64,000 bases of DNA, taken from an uncultured Pelagibacteraceae bacterium (lineage in GTDB: Bacteria > Pseudomonadota > Alphaproteobacteria > Pelagibacterales > Pelagibacteraceae). Each line of letters begins with the position of its first letter. Within the stretch, counting starts at the first letter, position 1. Both the position numbers and the translations under genes were made by a program. Positions 36,905 to 47,091 of the stretch are shown here, one piece after another. The notes beneath the pieces are model-generated. The model was not told where the DNA came from, ran no database searches, and was given only the letters and a program-made list of their open reading frames with translations. The DNA is taken from assembly GCA_902599625.1 (NCBI GenBank), contig CACKGF010000003.1:62001-126000 (forward strand), in the 5' to 3' direction.

Positions 36905-38341
36905 ATGTCTGACAAAAAAAAGTTTTATATTAATGGTAAATGGGTTTCACCAAAGAGTAATAAAAGCATTAAAGTTATAAATCCTGCAACTGAAGACGTA
37001 TGTGCAGAAATATCTTTAGGTTCAAAGGAAGATGTTAATGATGCAGTTTTGTCTGCAAAAGAAGCGTTTAAAACTTGGGCATTCTCCTCAAAAAAAGAAA
37101 GACTAGAACCACTTGAGAAATTATATGAACTATATAAAAAAAGATGGTCAGATATAGCCGATACAATAACCATAGAAATGGGAGCTCCAAAAGATTTTTC
37201 AACGAAATTGCAAGCCGGAACAGGCGCCGCTCATATAAAAACATTTATAAGATATCTTAAAGAATTTGATTTTGAGAAACCATTAGGAGAACACGCAAAA
37301 AACCAAAGACTTATTTACGAACCTAAAGGTGTATGTGCTTTAATAACACCTTGGAACTGGCCAATGAACCAAACTTGCCTGAAAGTAATGCCCGCTTTAG
37401 CGTCAGGCTGCACTATGATACTTAAACCATCTGAAGTAGCACCGTTATCAGCAATGATATTAACAGAACTCATTGATGAAGCAGGCTTTCCTCCTGGAGT
37501 TTTCAATTTAGTAAATGGCGATGGAGTAACAACTGGAGATGCGCTTACAAGCCATCCAGATATTAATATGATCTCATTTACAGGCTCAACAAGAGCTGGA
37601 GCTTTGATATCTCAAAACGCTGCGAAAGATTTCAAAAGAGTTAGTCTCGAACTTGGTGGAAAAGGAGCAAATATAATTTTTAAAGATGCAGACCCTGAAG
37701 CTATCGAGAGAGGAGCTTTGAGATGTTTTAGAAACTCAGGACAATCATGTAATGCACCAACAAGAATGCTAGTTGAAAAAAGTATGTATGATGAGGCGGT
37801 CGAAAGAGTAAAAAAATTTGCGAATAGTATGAAAGTTGGAGATCCAAAAAAAGAAGGTGAACACATTGGTCCAGTAGTATCTGAAGTACAGTACAAAAAA
37901 ATACAATCGCTTATTCAAAAAGGTATTGATGAAGGTGCAAAACTTGTTGCAGGGGGAGTGGGAAAACCGGATGGAGTAGACAAAGGTTACTTTGTTAAAC
38001 CTACAGCCTTTGCCGATGTAAATAATCAAATGGAAATTGCAAGAACTGAAATTTTTGGTCCAGTGCTATCAATTATACCTTTCGAAAGTGAGGAAGAAGC
38101 AATAAGTATTGCAAATGATACTGATTACGGGTTAACTAATTACATTCAAACTCAAGATAAAGAAAAAGCTAACAGAGTTGCAAGAAGACTTAGATCTGGA
38201 ATGGTAGATGTTAACGGAGCTGGTATAGCAGTCGATGCACCGTTCGGAGGGTTCAAACACTCTGGTATAGGTCGTGAAGCAGGAAAAGAGGGTTTATTAG
38301 AATTTCTAGAAGTTAAATCAATTGGTGGGTGGGCTAATTAA
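36905..38341 (+). CDS. NAD(P)-dependent aldehyde dehydrogenase
   Basis: Oxidises an aldehyde to the acid. Rossmann segment FTGSTRAG, ELGGKGANI with the general-base Glu, FRNSGQSCNAPTRML with the nucleophilic Cys, and EIFGPVLSI are all present. 478 aa. The position after the agmatinase suggests aminobutyraldehyde or guanidinobutyraldehyde as substrates, but ALDH substrates cannot be read from motifs. Overlaps the convergent deacetylase gene by 8 nt. Confidence 0.9.
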   Translation: MSDKKKFYINGKWVSPKSNKSIKVINPATEDVCAEISLGSKEDVNDAVLSAKEAFKTWAFSSKKERLEPLEKLYELYKKRWSDIADTITIEMGAPKDFSTKLQAGTGAAHIKTFIRYLKEFDFEKPLGEHAKNQRLIYEPKGVCALITPWNWPMNQTCLKVMPALASGCTMILKPSEVAPLSAMILTELIDEAGFPPGVFNLVNGDGVTTGDALTSHPDINMISFTGSTRAGALISQNAAKDFKRVSLELGGKGANIIFKDADPEAIERGALRCFRNSGQSCNAPTRMLVEKSMYDEAVERVKKFANSMKVGDPKKEGEHIGPVVSEVQYKKIQSLIQKGIDEGAKLVAGGVGKPDGVDKGYFVKPTAFADVNNQMEIARTEIFGPVLSIIPFESEEEAISIANDTDYGLTNYIQTQDKEKANRVARRLRSGMVDVNGAGIAVDAPFGGFKHSGIGREAGKEGLLEFLEVKSIGGWAN

Positions 38342-39524
38342 ATTTTGATTTTTCTTTAACACCATCTAAAAATTTAAGACATTTTTTTAATTCTTCTAAC
38401 TTAATAAACTCATCAACTTTGTGTGCTTGTTCAATTGATCCAGGTCCACAAACAACTGTGCTAATTCCAATTTCTTGAAAGAGACCTGCCTCTGTACCAA
38501 AAGACACAACTTCACGTGAATTATCTCCAGTAATGCTTGATACTAACTCACAAGCTTCAGAATTTTTTTCTCTTTCAAAACCTATGATTTCTCCAATTAC
38601 TTCCTTTCGTATCTCAGATTTTGGGTAGACCTTTTGCATTTCTGGAAGTAGTTCTTTTTTTATGAATTTATCTATTTCATTGTTAACAAACACCCCATCT
38701 TCTTTTACAACAGGTCTTAATTCCCAATCAACCTTACATTTGTCAGCTATTACATTTCTCGCAATTCCACCTGAAATACCACCAATTTGTAAAGTGGTAT
38801 ATGGCGGGTTAAAAAAAGAATTTTTAGGTTTTCTTTTTTTTAAAACCTCTCTCAATTGCATAAGTTTTTGAATAAATTTTGAGGCATATTCTACTGCATT
38901 AACTCCTTTTTCAGGCTGGGAACCATGACCAGCAAGACCATGAAAATGTGTTGTGTATTCATAACAGCCTTTGTGTGCATCAATTATTTTCATATTAGTT
39001 GGCTCACCAACGATACATAAAGAGTCTTTTATATTTCTTTTTTTTAATTCTTTTATTAAAAGGGGCGCTCCTTGGCACGCTGTTTCTTCATCAAAAGTAA
39101 AAGAAAAATGAATATCTCGATCTAATTTTTCAGAGGAAAATACTGGCGCATAAGCTAACACACAAGCTAAAAAACCTTTCATATCACACGATCCTCTTCC
39201 AAACAGTTTCCCATCTTTAATTGTTGCTTTAAAAGGATCTGTTGACCAACTTTTTGTTACAGGCACCACATCAGTATGACCCGAAAAAATTATGGGTTTT
39301 TTTCCGTTTTTTTTTTTTGATTTTAAAGTTGAAAACAGGTTCACTCTTTTTTTATCATTATCAAATACTTTAAATGATGATGCTCCGACGTCACCTAAAA
39401 TTTTTTCACAGTAACTAATAATCGAGTTATTATCTTCACCTGAAATAGTTTTAAACCCTATCAAATCAGAGAGAATTTTAATTGAATCGTTATATAATTT
39501 ATTTGAATTATTTTCTGTACTCAT
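38334..39524 (-). CDS. argE: ArgE-type acetylornithine deacetylase (M20 family)
   Basis: Zinc-dependent amidohydrolase. The M20 metal motifs are FSGHTDVVP (first His and the following Asp), GRGSCDMKG (bridging Asp), and FDEETACQG (catalytic Glu); a late GPGSIEQAHKVDE supplies the last His. 396 aa. Annotated as ArgE by overall similarity. Because the region carries ectoine-type genes, action on N-acetyl-diaminobutyrate (a DoeB-like step) is a possible alternative. Monocistronic on the minus strand. Confidence 0.85.
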   Translation of the reverse strand: MSTENNSNKLYNDSIKILSDLIGFKTISGEDNNSIISYCEKILGDVGASSFKVFDNDKKRVNLFSTLKSKKKNGKKPIIFSGHTDVVPVTKSWSTDPFKATIKDGKLFGRGSCDMKGFLACVLAYAPVFSSEKLDRDIHFSFTFDEETACQGAPLLIKELKKRNIKDSLCIVGEPTNMKIIDAHKGCYEYTTHFHGLAGHGSQPEKGVNAVEYASKFIQKLMQLREVLKKRKPKNSFFNPPYTTLQIGGISGGIARNVIADKCKVDWELRPVVKEDGVFVNNEIDKFIKKELLPEMQKVYPKSEIRKEVIGEIIGFEREKNSEACELVSSITGDNSREVVSFGTEAGLFQEIGISTVVCGPGSIEQAHKVDEFIKLEELKKCLKFLDGVKEKSKFN

Positions 39525-39551
39525 TCGTAAAAAGAATTATATATTAATTCC

Positions 39552-39893
39552 ATGAAAGAACAAATATCCTATGATCAATTTGACAAGATAGATTTAAGAA
39601 TCGGTACTGTAATCTCAGTCCAAAAAAATGAAAAGGCCCGAAAACCTTCATTGGTTGTAAAGGTTGATTTTGGAAAAGAAATAGGCATTAAACAATCTTC
39701 TGCCCAAATTACACATTATTATAATGAGGAAAATTTGAAGAATAAACAGGTTATTGGTGTCTGTAATTTTGCAGAAAAAAATATTGCTGGAGTTGTTTCC
39801 CAGGTTTTAATACTAGGTGCAATAGACCAAGAAGGAAAAGTAGTATTACTTCACCCTTCTCAGAAAACTGAAGATGGGTTACCGATAGCCTAA
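39552..39893 (+). CDS. csaA: CsaA-like tRNA-binding-domain protein
   Basis: Single OB-fold of the EMAP/tRNA-binding type: FDKIDLRIGTVISV, KVDFG, and VIGVCNFAEKNIAGVVSQVLILG are the family landmarks. 113 aa, standard for CsaA, which forms dimers and has been described as an export-related chaperone in Bacillus; RNA or peptide binding in SAR11 is untested. Divergent from argE. Confidence 0.88.
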   Translation: MKEQISYDQFDKIDLRIGTVISVQKNEKARKPSLVVKVDFGKEIGIKQSSAQITHYYNEENLKNKQVIGVCNFAEKNIAGVVSQVLILGAIDQEGKVVLLHPSQKTEDGLPIA

Positions 39894-39982
39894 TTTGTAA
39901 GTAAATTTGCGACAAATGATAAATTTATTTAATTATTTTATTATGTTATGTCAGCTTACTTTTTACTCAAAAATAATTTGAT

Positions 39983-42652
39983 ATGAAACCAGGAAATAAA
40001 AACTCTTATAAATCACTTACCTCGATTATCATTAATGAAAAAGAATATAATTATTTTTCTTTAAAAATTGCAGAAAAAAATGGTTTAAAAGGTATAGAAA
40101 AATTACCAAAATCATTAAAAGTTCTTTTAGAAAACTTACTAAGATACGAAGATGGTACTACAGTAACAAAAAATCAAATTCTTGCTTTGCAAAAATGGTT
40201 AAAAGACAAAAAATCTGAGACAGAAATTGCGTATAGACCTGCTAGAGTACTTTTACAAGACTATACAGGAATACCTGCGGTTGCAGATTTAGCTGCTATG
40301 CGTGAGGCTGTAAAAGAAAAAAATAAAGATCCACAAATAATCAATCCATTGTCTTCTGTTGACTTAGTAATTGACCATTCAGTGCAAGTAGATAAGTTTT
40401 CAACGCCAGACTCATTAAAAAAGAATGTTGAAATTGAATTCCAGAGAAACGCTGAGAGATATTCTTTTTTAAAGTGGGGACAACAAGCTTTTGATAATTT
40501 TAGAATAGTTCCACCAGGGACTGGAATATGTCATCAAGTTAATCTTGAGTATCTTTCCAAAGTAGTATGGAAAGAAAAATTTAAAGATAAAGATTATATT
40601 TTTCCAGATACTTTAGTAGGAACTGATAGCCATACCACTATGGTAAATGGTTTGTCTGTTCTTGGATGGGGAGTAGGAGGTATAGAGGCAGAGGCTGGCA
40701 TGCTTGGGCAACCGATCTCTATGTTAATACCTGAGGTAATTGGTTTTGAAATAACAAATAGGCTTCCCGAAGGCACAACAGCTACTGACTTAGTTTTGAC
40801 GGTTGTTAAAATGTTAAGGGATAAAGGTGTTGTTGGAAAGTTTGTTGAATTTTATGGTGAAGGACTTAAAAATCTAACACTTGCTGACAGGGCAACTATA
40901 GCCAATATGGCCCCAGAGTACGGAGCAACATGTGGTTTCTTTCCAATTGATGATGAAACTTTAAAATATCTTGAGTTTTCTGGAAGAGATAAAAATCAAG
41001 TAGAAATAGTTAAAAGATATGCACAAGAGCAAGGACTATGGGTAAGTGATAATATAGTTTTTACTGACACTCTCAAGTTAGATATGTCTACAGTTGTACC
41101 AACAATTTCTGGGCCCAAAAGACCCCAAGATAAAGTTTTGTTAACTGAGGCTTCAAAAAATTTTAATTTAAATTTTAAGAATATTACAAAAAGGGAATCT
41201 TTTTCTACCTCAAAAGTTGAAGGAACAGATTATGAAATTAAAGATGGTTCTATTTTAATCGCTGCAATTACTTCATGCACAAATACATCAAATCCAAATG
41301 TATTAATTGGTGCTGGTTTGCTAGCAAAGAAAGCTTGTGATCTTGGTTTAACCACAAAACCTTGGGTAAAAACTTCTCTTGCACCAGGGTCTCAAGTAGT
41401 TACAGATTATTTAGAAAAGGCCGGGTTAAATGTTTATTTAGATAGGCTAGGGTTTAATCTTGTTGGTTACGGATGTACAACTTGTATTGGAAACTCTGGT
41501 CCATTACCAGAAAATATATCCTCAGCTGTACAAAAAAATAATATTTACGCTGTCTCAGTTTTATCTGGTAATAGAAATTTTGAAGGAAGAATTTCACCAT
41601 TGATTAAAGCCAATTATTTGGCATCACCACCTCTTGTAGTCGCCTATGCAATAGCTGGTCATATGAAATTTGATTTTTATAAAGACTCACTCGGCAAATC
41701 TAAAGATGGAAAAGATTTTTTCTTAAAGGATATTTGGCCATCTAATAAGGAAATTGAAGATACGTTAAGCAATTCTCTAAACGCGGAAATGTTTATAAAA
41801 AGATATTCAAATGTATCCAAGGGACCATCGCAATGGCAAGATATTAAAACAAAAGAAAGCAGCATTTATGAATGGGATGACAATTCAACTTATGTAAAAA
41901 AACCTCCATTCTTTGATAATCTTAAAGATAGTCCAGATGGATTTAAAGATATTATTAATGCAAGACCTTTATTAATTTTAGGGGATATGGTTACGACAGA
42001 TCATATTTCACCAGCTGGCTCAATTCAAAAAGAGAGTCCTACAGGTGATTATTTTATGAAAAATCAAGTTTTGCAAAAAGATTTTAATTCTTACGGGTCT
42101 AGAAGAGGGAATCATGAGGTAATGATGAGAGGAACTTTTGCAAATATTAGAATTAGAAATGAGATGGCACCAGGAACTGAGGGAGGGTTTACTAAGCTTT
42201 ATCCAGAAGAAAAAATAATGCCAGTTTTTGAAGCAGTTGAGGAGTACAAAAAAAGAAAAACTGATTTAATAGTTATTGGCGGTAAAGAATATGGAACAGG
42301 CTCTTCAAGAGACTGGGCAGCTAAGGGCACAAAACTTTTAGGAGTAAAATCTGTATTTGCTGAAAGTTTTGAAAGAATTCATAGATCAAATTTAATTGGG
42401 ATGGGAATATTACCATTACAATTCATAGATGGTATGGACAGAAAAAAATTAAGACTTACAGGTTCAGAAATAATTACAGTCAATGGAATAGAAAAAGGAT
42501 TAAATCCTGGAGAAAAATTATCTGTAGAATTTAAATATCAAAATGGAGAAATAAAAAAAATTAAAATGCTTTGTAGAATTGATACAAATAATGAGCTAGA
42601 ATATTATAAACACGGTGGGATCCTTCAATACGTCTTAAGAAACACAATTTAA
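39983..42652 (+). CDS. acnA: Aconitate hydratase A
   Basis: TCA-cycle enzyme interconverting citrate and isocitrate (EC 4.2.1.3). The 4Fe-4S cluster cysteines are in ITSCTNTSNP and YGCTTCIGNSGPL; GTDSHTTMVNGL and the swivel-domain KEYGTGSSRDWAAKG are complete. 889 aa matches AcnA/IRP type. Two bases separate it from the YfgM-like gene. TTATTATGTTATG-rich leader upstream, no clear ribosome site. Confidence 0.98.
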   Translation: MKPGNKNSYKSLTSIIINEKEYNYFSLKIAEKNGLKGIEKLPKSLKVLLENLLRYEDGTTVTKNQILALQKWLKDKKSETEIAYRPARVLLQDYTGIPAVADLAAMREAVKEKNKDPQIINPLSSVDLVIDHSVQVDKFSTPDSLKKNVEIEFQRNAERYSFLKWGQQAFDNFRIVPPGTGICHQVNLEYLSKVVWKEKFKDKDYIFPDTLVGTDSHTTMVNGLSVLGWGVGGIEAEAGMLGQPISMLIPEVIGFEITNRLPEGTTATDLVLTVVKMLRDKGVVGKFVEFYGEGLKNLTLADRATIANMAPEYGATCGFFPIDDETLKYLEFSGRDKNQVEIVKRYAQEQGLWVSDNIVFTDTLKLDMSTVVPTISGPKRPQDKVLLTEASKNFNLNFKNITKRESFSTSKVEGTDYEIKDGSILIAAITSCTNTSNPNVLIGAGLLAKKACDLGLTTKPWVKTSLAPGSQVVTDYLEKAGLNVYLDRLGFNLVGYGCTTCIGNSGPLPENISSAVQKNNIYAVSVLSGNRNFEGRISPLIKANYLASPPLVVAYAIAGHMKFDFYKDSLGKSKDGKDFFLKDIWPSNKEIEDTLSNSLNAEMFIKRYSNVSKGPSQWQDIKTKESSIYEWDDNSTYVKKPPFFDNLKDSPDGFKDIINARPLLILGDMVTTDHISPAGSIQKESPTGDYFMKNQVLQKDFNSYGSRRGNHEVMMRGTFANIRIRNEMAPGTEGGFTKLYPEEKIMPVFEAVEEYKKRKTDLIVIGGKEYGTGSSRDWAAKGTKLLGVKSVFAESFERIHRSNLIGMGILPLQFIDGMDRKKLRLTGSEIITVNGIEKGLNPGEKLSVEFKYQNGEIKKIKMLCRIDTNNELEYYKHGGILQYVLRNTI

Positions 42653-42654
42653 TA

Positions 42655-43296
42655 ATGTCTGAAGATATAGAAATTATCAATCAAAACACAAGAATTGAAA
42701 AACTAAAAAACTTTTTTTCGAATAACTATAAAAAATTAATAGGCTCATTAGTATTAATACTACTAATACTATTTTCGTATTTTGGTTTTCAAGAATACAA
42801 AAAAAGACAAAAAATGGAGATTGCTGAGATTTATAATCAAATTACTTTAAAAGAGAAAACAATCGAAAACACAAAAGATATTGAACAATTGATTGAAATT
42901 ATTAAAGAGAAAGATCCAATTTATTCAGCTTTATCATTATATTTTATTATTGAAAATGATTTGGTGAATGACCAAAAACAAGTTAACAATTTCTTTGATT
43001 TTGTAATAAAATCTCAAAAAGAAAAAGAGATTAAAAATCTCATTATTTATAAAAAAGCAATGTACAATGCAGATAAAATCTCCGAGAACGATTTACTCGA
43101 TATATTAAATCCTATACTTAAATCAGAAAGTGTATGGAAATCTCACGCATTACTTTTAATGGCAGACTATTTTGAGAATAATAAAAATTTAATTAAGTCA
43201 AAAGATTTCTTAGAAGAGATAGTTAATTCTGAATTAACCAACGATCAAGTCAAAATTGAAGCTGAAAGACGTCTCAAAAGGAAATTTGGTGATTAA
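42655..43296 (+). CDS. YfgM-like membrane-anchored TPR protein
   Basis: One transmembrane helix (about 26-45) after a short cytoplasmic tail, then a helical periplasmic region like the YfgM/Tetratricopeptide_9 family that works with SecYEG and periplasmic chaperones. 213 aa. It directly precedes a BamB-like lipoprotein, the same order as yfgM-bamB in many proteobacteria, which supports the assignment despite weak sequence signal. Overlaps bamB by 8 nt when that gene starts at the GTG. Confidence 0.75.
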   Translation: MSEDIEIINQNTRIEKLKNFFSNNYKKLIGSLVLILLILFSYFGFQEYKKRQKMEIAEIYNQITLKEKTIENTKDIEQLIEIIKEKDPIYSALSLYFIIENDLVNDQKQVNNFFDFVIKSQKEKEIKNLIIYKKAMYNADKISENDLLDILNPILKSESVWKSHALLLMADYFENNKNLIKSKDFLEEIVNSELTNDQVKIEAERRLKRKFGD

Positions 43297-44584
43297 AATA
43301 TATTTTTATTTAATCTTATTTTTATTTCTTCTTGATTGCTCATTAAATCCTAATTCAAAATTTTGGACAAAAGAAAAAAAAATTTTAATTGATAAAAGCT
43401 CAGCAATAATTTTGGTGAAGGGTCCAGAAAAATCTTTAAATGAATTTAATCAAAATTTTAAGATTTCTATTCCAAAAAATTTAAAAGTAGAGACCAATAA
43501 ACAATTAAATAATGATGGATTTATAAATTTTGATACAGATCTTGAAAAGATGTCTAGATATAATTTTAAAACAATAAAGTCATTTTCAAACTTTGAGCCT
43601 GAAATATTATTAGATGATAATCACATATATTACTTTGATAGCCAAGGATCTATAATAAAATTCGATAATAGTTCAAATTTAGTGTGGAAGCAAAATCATT
43701 ATTCAAAGCAAGACAAAAAATTACAACCAATTATATTTTTTGGCAAAAGTGGAGAAAATTTATTTATCGCAGATAGTTTAGCAAATTATTTTGTAATAAA
43801 TAAAAATACGGGCAGGCTAAAATGGAAAAAAAAACATTCTTCATCATTCAACTCTCAAATAAAAATCTTTGAAAATAAAGCTTTGGTAATAGATATGGAA
43901 AATCAGTTGAGATGTTTTTCTCTTAAAACCGGAGAGATAATATGGTCGGTTAAAACTCAACAATCTCTCTTAAGGTCACAAAAGAAACAATCTCTTATTT
44001 TAAGTAATGATAAAATAATCTTTAGTAATTCTATTGGAGATGTAACTGCAGTTAATATCTCTACTGGAAAAATAATTTGGCAAACACCAACTCAATCAAA
44101 TGTTTTTTTTGGGAACACTTATTTTTTAAAATTATCAGACATTGTATCTGACAAAGATTCAATTTTTGTCTCAAATAATAACAACCAATTTTTTTCAATT
44201 GATTTATTGACAGGTGCAATTAATTGGAGACAAGATTTTAGTTCTGAGTTAAGACCAGCGTTGGTTGGTGACTATTTGGTTACTGTTTCAGATAATGGTT
44301 TACTTGTAATAATGAATAAAAAAACAGGCGAAATTATAAGAGTAAATGATTTATTTAAGAATATAAAAGAAAAAAGAAAGAAAGACTACCAGCCAGTAGG
44401 TTTTTTAGTAGGTAAATTCAATATATATCTTACGACAAATAATGGAAGAATTTTAGTGATTAATTTTAAAGAAGGTAAAATTGAAAAAATGTTGAAATTA
44501 GATAACAATAAACTTCAAAGACCTGTTTATTTTAATAAAAGTTTATATATTGCAAAAGATAATTCGATAATTAAGTTAAACTAG
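43289..44584 (+). CDS. bamB: BamB-like outer-membrane assembly beta-propeller
   Basis: PQQ-type beta-propeller. Repeats with G-x-x-x-W/L-x-x-K (GRLKWKKKH, GEIIWSVKT, GKIIWQTPT, GAINWRQDF) recur through the chain. The GTG at 43289 gives a signal peptide with LLDC (Cys17), a plausible but non-classical lipobox because Asp precedes Cys; a TTG at 43256 would lengthen the protein inside yfgM and spoil the signal. 431 aa. BamB is the lipoprotein scaffold of the BAM complex. The usual downstream gene der is not here. Confidence 0.83.
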   Translation: MIKIYFYLILFLFLLDCSLNPNSKFWTKEKKILIDKSSAIILVKGPEKSLNEFNQNFKISIPKNLKVETNKQLNNDGFINFDTDLEKMSRYNFKTIKSFSNFEPEILLDDNHIYYFDSQGSIIKFDNSSNLVWKQNHYSKQDKKLQPIIFFGKSGENLFIADSLANYFVINKNTGRLKWKKKHSSSFNSQIKIFENKALVIDMENQLRCFSLKTGEIIWSVKTQQSLLRSQKKQSLILSNDKIIFSNSIGDVTAVNISTGKIIWQTPTQSNVFFGNTYFLKLSDIVSDKDSIFVSNNNNQFFSIDLLTGAINWRQDFSSELRPALVGDYLVTVSDNGLLVIMNKKTGEIIRVNDLFKNIKEKRKKDYQPVGFLVGKFNIYLTTNNGRILVINFKEGKIEKMLKLDNNKLQRPVYFNKSLYIAKDNSIIKLN

Positions 44585-45012
44585 TGATTCTAAAAATTCT
44601 TGAAAAACTAGGTAGAAAAAAAGTTGTTTTAGATAGAGGTCCCTCCCATCCTCAATATGAAAAAGCTAAACCCTGGATGAATAGATACTATCTAATTTTT
44701 AGACATAGACCGAAGTGGTTTCCTTTTAATATTTTAATACATGAAATGTTAGATGATGATCATGGGGAAGGCGTTCATAATCACCCATTCCCATTTATGA
44801 CAATAATACTGAGAGATGGATATTTTGAGACTTTAAAAAGTGGAAGATACTGGAGACCGGCAGGTTATATTGGTTTTAGATCAGCAAACACACATCATAG
44901 AATTGATATTAAACCAGGAACGAAACCCCTTACTATATTCATAGCAGGACCATATGGATTAAGGAAAGGACCTAGATCAGAGTATGGTATCGATTTTAAA
45001 ACTAAAAAATGA
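44584..45012 (+). CDS. Cupin-fold protein of unknown function
   Basis: A beta-barrel with HNHPFPFMTIIL (likely metal histidines), GYFE and a late HHRIDI motif, the spacing of a cupin metal site. 142 aa with a GTG start overlapping the bamB stop (TAGTG). No family I can name; bacterial proteins of this shape include dioxygenase and isomerase subunits. Ends in ATGA overlap with yjbQ. Confidence 0.6.
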   Translation: MILKILEKLGRKKVVLDRGPSHPQYEKAKPWMNRYYLIFRHRPKWFPFNILIHEMLDDDHGEGVHNHPFPFMTIILRDGYFETLKSGRYWRPAGYIGFRSANTHHRIDIKPGTKPLTIFIAGPYGLRKGPRSEYGIDFKTKK

Positions 45013-45428
45013 AGCAAAAGTTCTTTGAATTAAGATTAAAAACAAACGGACAGAAATTATACAATTTTACAGATCAAACAATAAGTTGGATAAAAGAAAA
45101 TTCTTTTAATGATGGTATTTTAAATTTAAGCATTCAACACACGAGCGCTTCTTTGATTGTTCAAGAAAATGCTGATCCTGATGTACAAACAGATTTAATT
45201 AATTATTTTGATAAACTAGTTCCTATGGATGAAAAATCCTATATTCACAAGTCAGAAGGAAAAGATGATATGCCAGCGCATATTAAATCTGCTCTAACAA
45301 ATAATCAAATTTCTTTAAGTGTAAAAAAAAAAGAATTATTATTAGGCACCTGGCAAGGAATTTATTTGTTTGAACACAGAATTGAAAGTCAAGTGAGAAA
45401 AATTATTCATCATTTTATAGGCGACTAA
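45009..45428 (+). CDS. YjbQ/UPF0047 family protein
   Basis: Small trimeric-fold protein: SIQHTSASLIVQENADPDV with conserved His and GTWQGIYLFEHR near the end are the family hallmarks. 139 aa. E. coli YjbQ has been reported to have weak thiamine-phosphate-synthase-like activity, but the native role is unclear. Coupled to the cupin gene by ATGA and overlapping the next convergent gene by 4 nt. Confidence 0.88.
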   Translation: MKQKFFELRLKTNGQKLYNFTDQTISWIKENSFNDGILNLSIQHTSASLIVQENADPDVQTDLINYFDKLVPMDEKSYIHKSEGKDDMPAHIKSALTNNQISLSVKKKELLLGTWQGIYLFEHRIESQVRKIIHHFIGD

Positions 45429-45871
45429 ATGTGAGGATCGTATGCCCATTGTAAAATAGCTTGCCTTTGTCTTCTTCTGCAAGTCAAATTTCCTTTTTCA
45501 CAATTTTTTTCAATAGCGGTTACATGTCTTCGGAAATTTTTCCATCTTTTAATTTGAGTTATATCTACCTTTGGTATTCTTCTACCCATTGAGAATCTGC
45601 AATACCACTGGAACCAACCTAGAGGGTCTTCTTTAAATATCCAACCTTTCTCGATCCAGTGTTCTCTGGAAAGTCCAGCTTTCACTTTAAATCTATTTAT
45701 ATTAACATCAAAAGTCTTACTTAGTTTAGCTTTTACAAACCAACTTTTTGGATACTCTTTAATGTTATTTCCAAAGTAAGATCCACCAAAAACTCCCAAC
45801 TCAAGCATTTTTTTTGGAGAGAGCTGAGGTTTAAATAATTTGTAAATTTCTATGTCGCTTAATTTTTTCAT
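45425..45871 (-). CDS. Conserved protein of unknown function (WFQWYCRF motif)
   Basis: 148 aa, no signal peptide or membrane helix. The striking parts are LELGVFGGSYFG near the N-terminus, a central GWFQWYCRFSMGRR and a C-terminal CRRRQRQAILQWAYDP with Cys in KNCEKGNLTCRRR. Aromatic and arginine-rich like a nucleic-acid or nucleotide binder. I believe relatives occur in bacteria and eukaryotic algae, but I cannot name the family. Four bases after the ammonia-lyase gene on the same strand, so probably co-transcribed. Confidence 0.7.
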   Translation of the reverse strand: MKKLSDIEIYKLFKPQLSPKKMLELGVFGGSYFGNNIKEYPKSWFVKAKLSKTFDVNINRFKVKAGLSREHWIEKGWIFKEDPLGWFQWYCRFSMGRRIPKVDITQIKRWKNFRRHVTAIEKNCEKGNLTCRRRQRQAILQWAYDPHI

Positions 45872-45875
45872 ACAA

Positions 45876-47012
45876 TTAAATCAATTTTTTTCCTTCACTT
45901 AATAACTTCTGGTAAAGTTCTATATCTGCAGATCCTTCACAACCTATCAATAATATATTTGAATTTTCATTTATTTCTAGAGCACTCTTTGTTTCATCAT
46001 TATTACAACATGAAATCAAACTTGTGATGCCTGGTGTTGAACATTCACCTCCCTCTATTGAAATATCACATACTATTTTATCTGCTAACATTGCTACAGT
46101 CTGTGAGACGAATTTATCTGAAACACTGACGCAATTGTTTACAGAATTTTTTAATATTTGCCATGGGACTAATGACACCTCTCCACAAGACATGCCACCC
46201 ATTATACTTTCTTTCTTAATATTTACACTTGTAGGAGTATTATTTTCAATACTTTGCATTACACAATTTGCATTTTCAGGTTCAACAATAATAATTTTTG
46301 GTACCTTTTTGAAATAATTAGCTACACCAGCTACTAAACCTGCCGCCATACCACCGACACCAGCCTGTAAAAAAATATGTGTGATATATTCATTGGTTTG
46401 AACTGAAATTTCTTTGATTATTGTTGAATATCCAGCCATTGTTAGTTTTGGAACCAGTTCATAGTTAGGCCATGCTACATCTTGAATAATTTCCCAATTA
46501 TTTTTTTTTGACTCTTCCTTACAAAAATTAAGAGAATCTTCGTAATTTCCTTTGACTCTGATTACTTCAGCATTAAAATTCCTCATTTCTTCAGCTCTTG
46601 TTTCGCTTACATTCTCACTAATAAAAATTTTACAATTTAGTCCTAAATTTTTCGCTCCCCACGCGACTGATTTTCCATGATTTCCTGCTGTAGCTGTTGA
46701 AACTATAATATCTTTTCTACCTTTGGTTATTTTTTCCACCGCATAGGCGCCACCTAGGGCTTTAAAAGATTTAAGACCAAATCTCTTTGATTCATCTTTA
46801 TAAAATATATTTTTTAATTTTAATTCATTAGAAAGTTTGTTTAAACTTTCTAACGGTGTAGGTTGATATTTTTGCCATTTTGAAATCGTTTTATAGGCAT
46901 CTTCTAATAGATCACTATTTAAGATTCTTAATATTTTTGAACGATCAAATTCAAAATTTTCATTATTAATAAATTTTGTAAATTTTTGATTCAGGTATAG
47001 GTTTTTATGCAT
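45876..47012 (-). CDS. PLP-dependent ammonia-lyase, diaminopropionate-lyase-like
   Basis: Fold-type II PLP enzyme. The Schiff-base lysine is K84 in LKSFKALGG; STATAGNHGKSVAWGA matches the diaminopropionate ammonia-lyase (YgeX/DpaL) signature, and the glycine-rich phosphate loop is AGVGGMAAGL. 378 aa. Diaminopropionate lyase makes pyruvate and two ammonia; an EutB-like threonine-dehydratase role in ectoine use is the main alternative. Divergent from gpsA. Confidence 0.75.
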   Translation of the reverse strand: MHKNLYLNQKFTKFINNENFEFDRSKILRILNSDLLEDAYKTISKWQKYQPTPLESLNKLSNELKLKNIFYKDESKRFGLKSFKALGGAYAVEKITKGRKDIIVSTATAGNHGKSVAWGAKNLGLNCKIFISENVSETRAEEMRNFNAEVIRVKGNYEDSLNFCKEESKKNNWEIIQDVAWPNYELVPKLTMAGYSTIIKEISVQTNEYITHIFLQAGVGGMAAGLVAGVANYFKKVPKIIIVEPENANCVMQSIENNTPTSVNIKKESIMGGMSCGEVSLVPWQILKNSVNNCVSVSDKFVSQTVAMLADKIVCDISIEGGECSTPGITSLISCCNNDETKSALEINENSNILLIGCEGSADIELYQKLLSEGKKLI

Positions 47013-47091
47013 TTATTTAAATAATAAGAAATTATAAGGTAACTCTAAGGCTAGACTAAATCAAATAATTAGTGCATAGAGATTATCGTAT

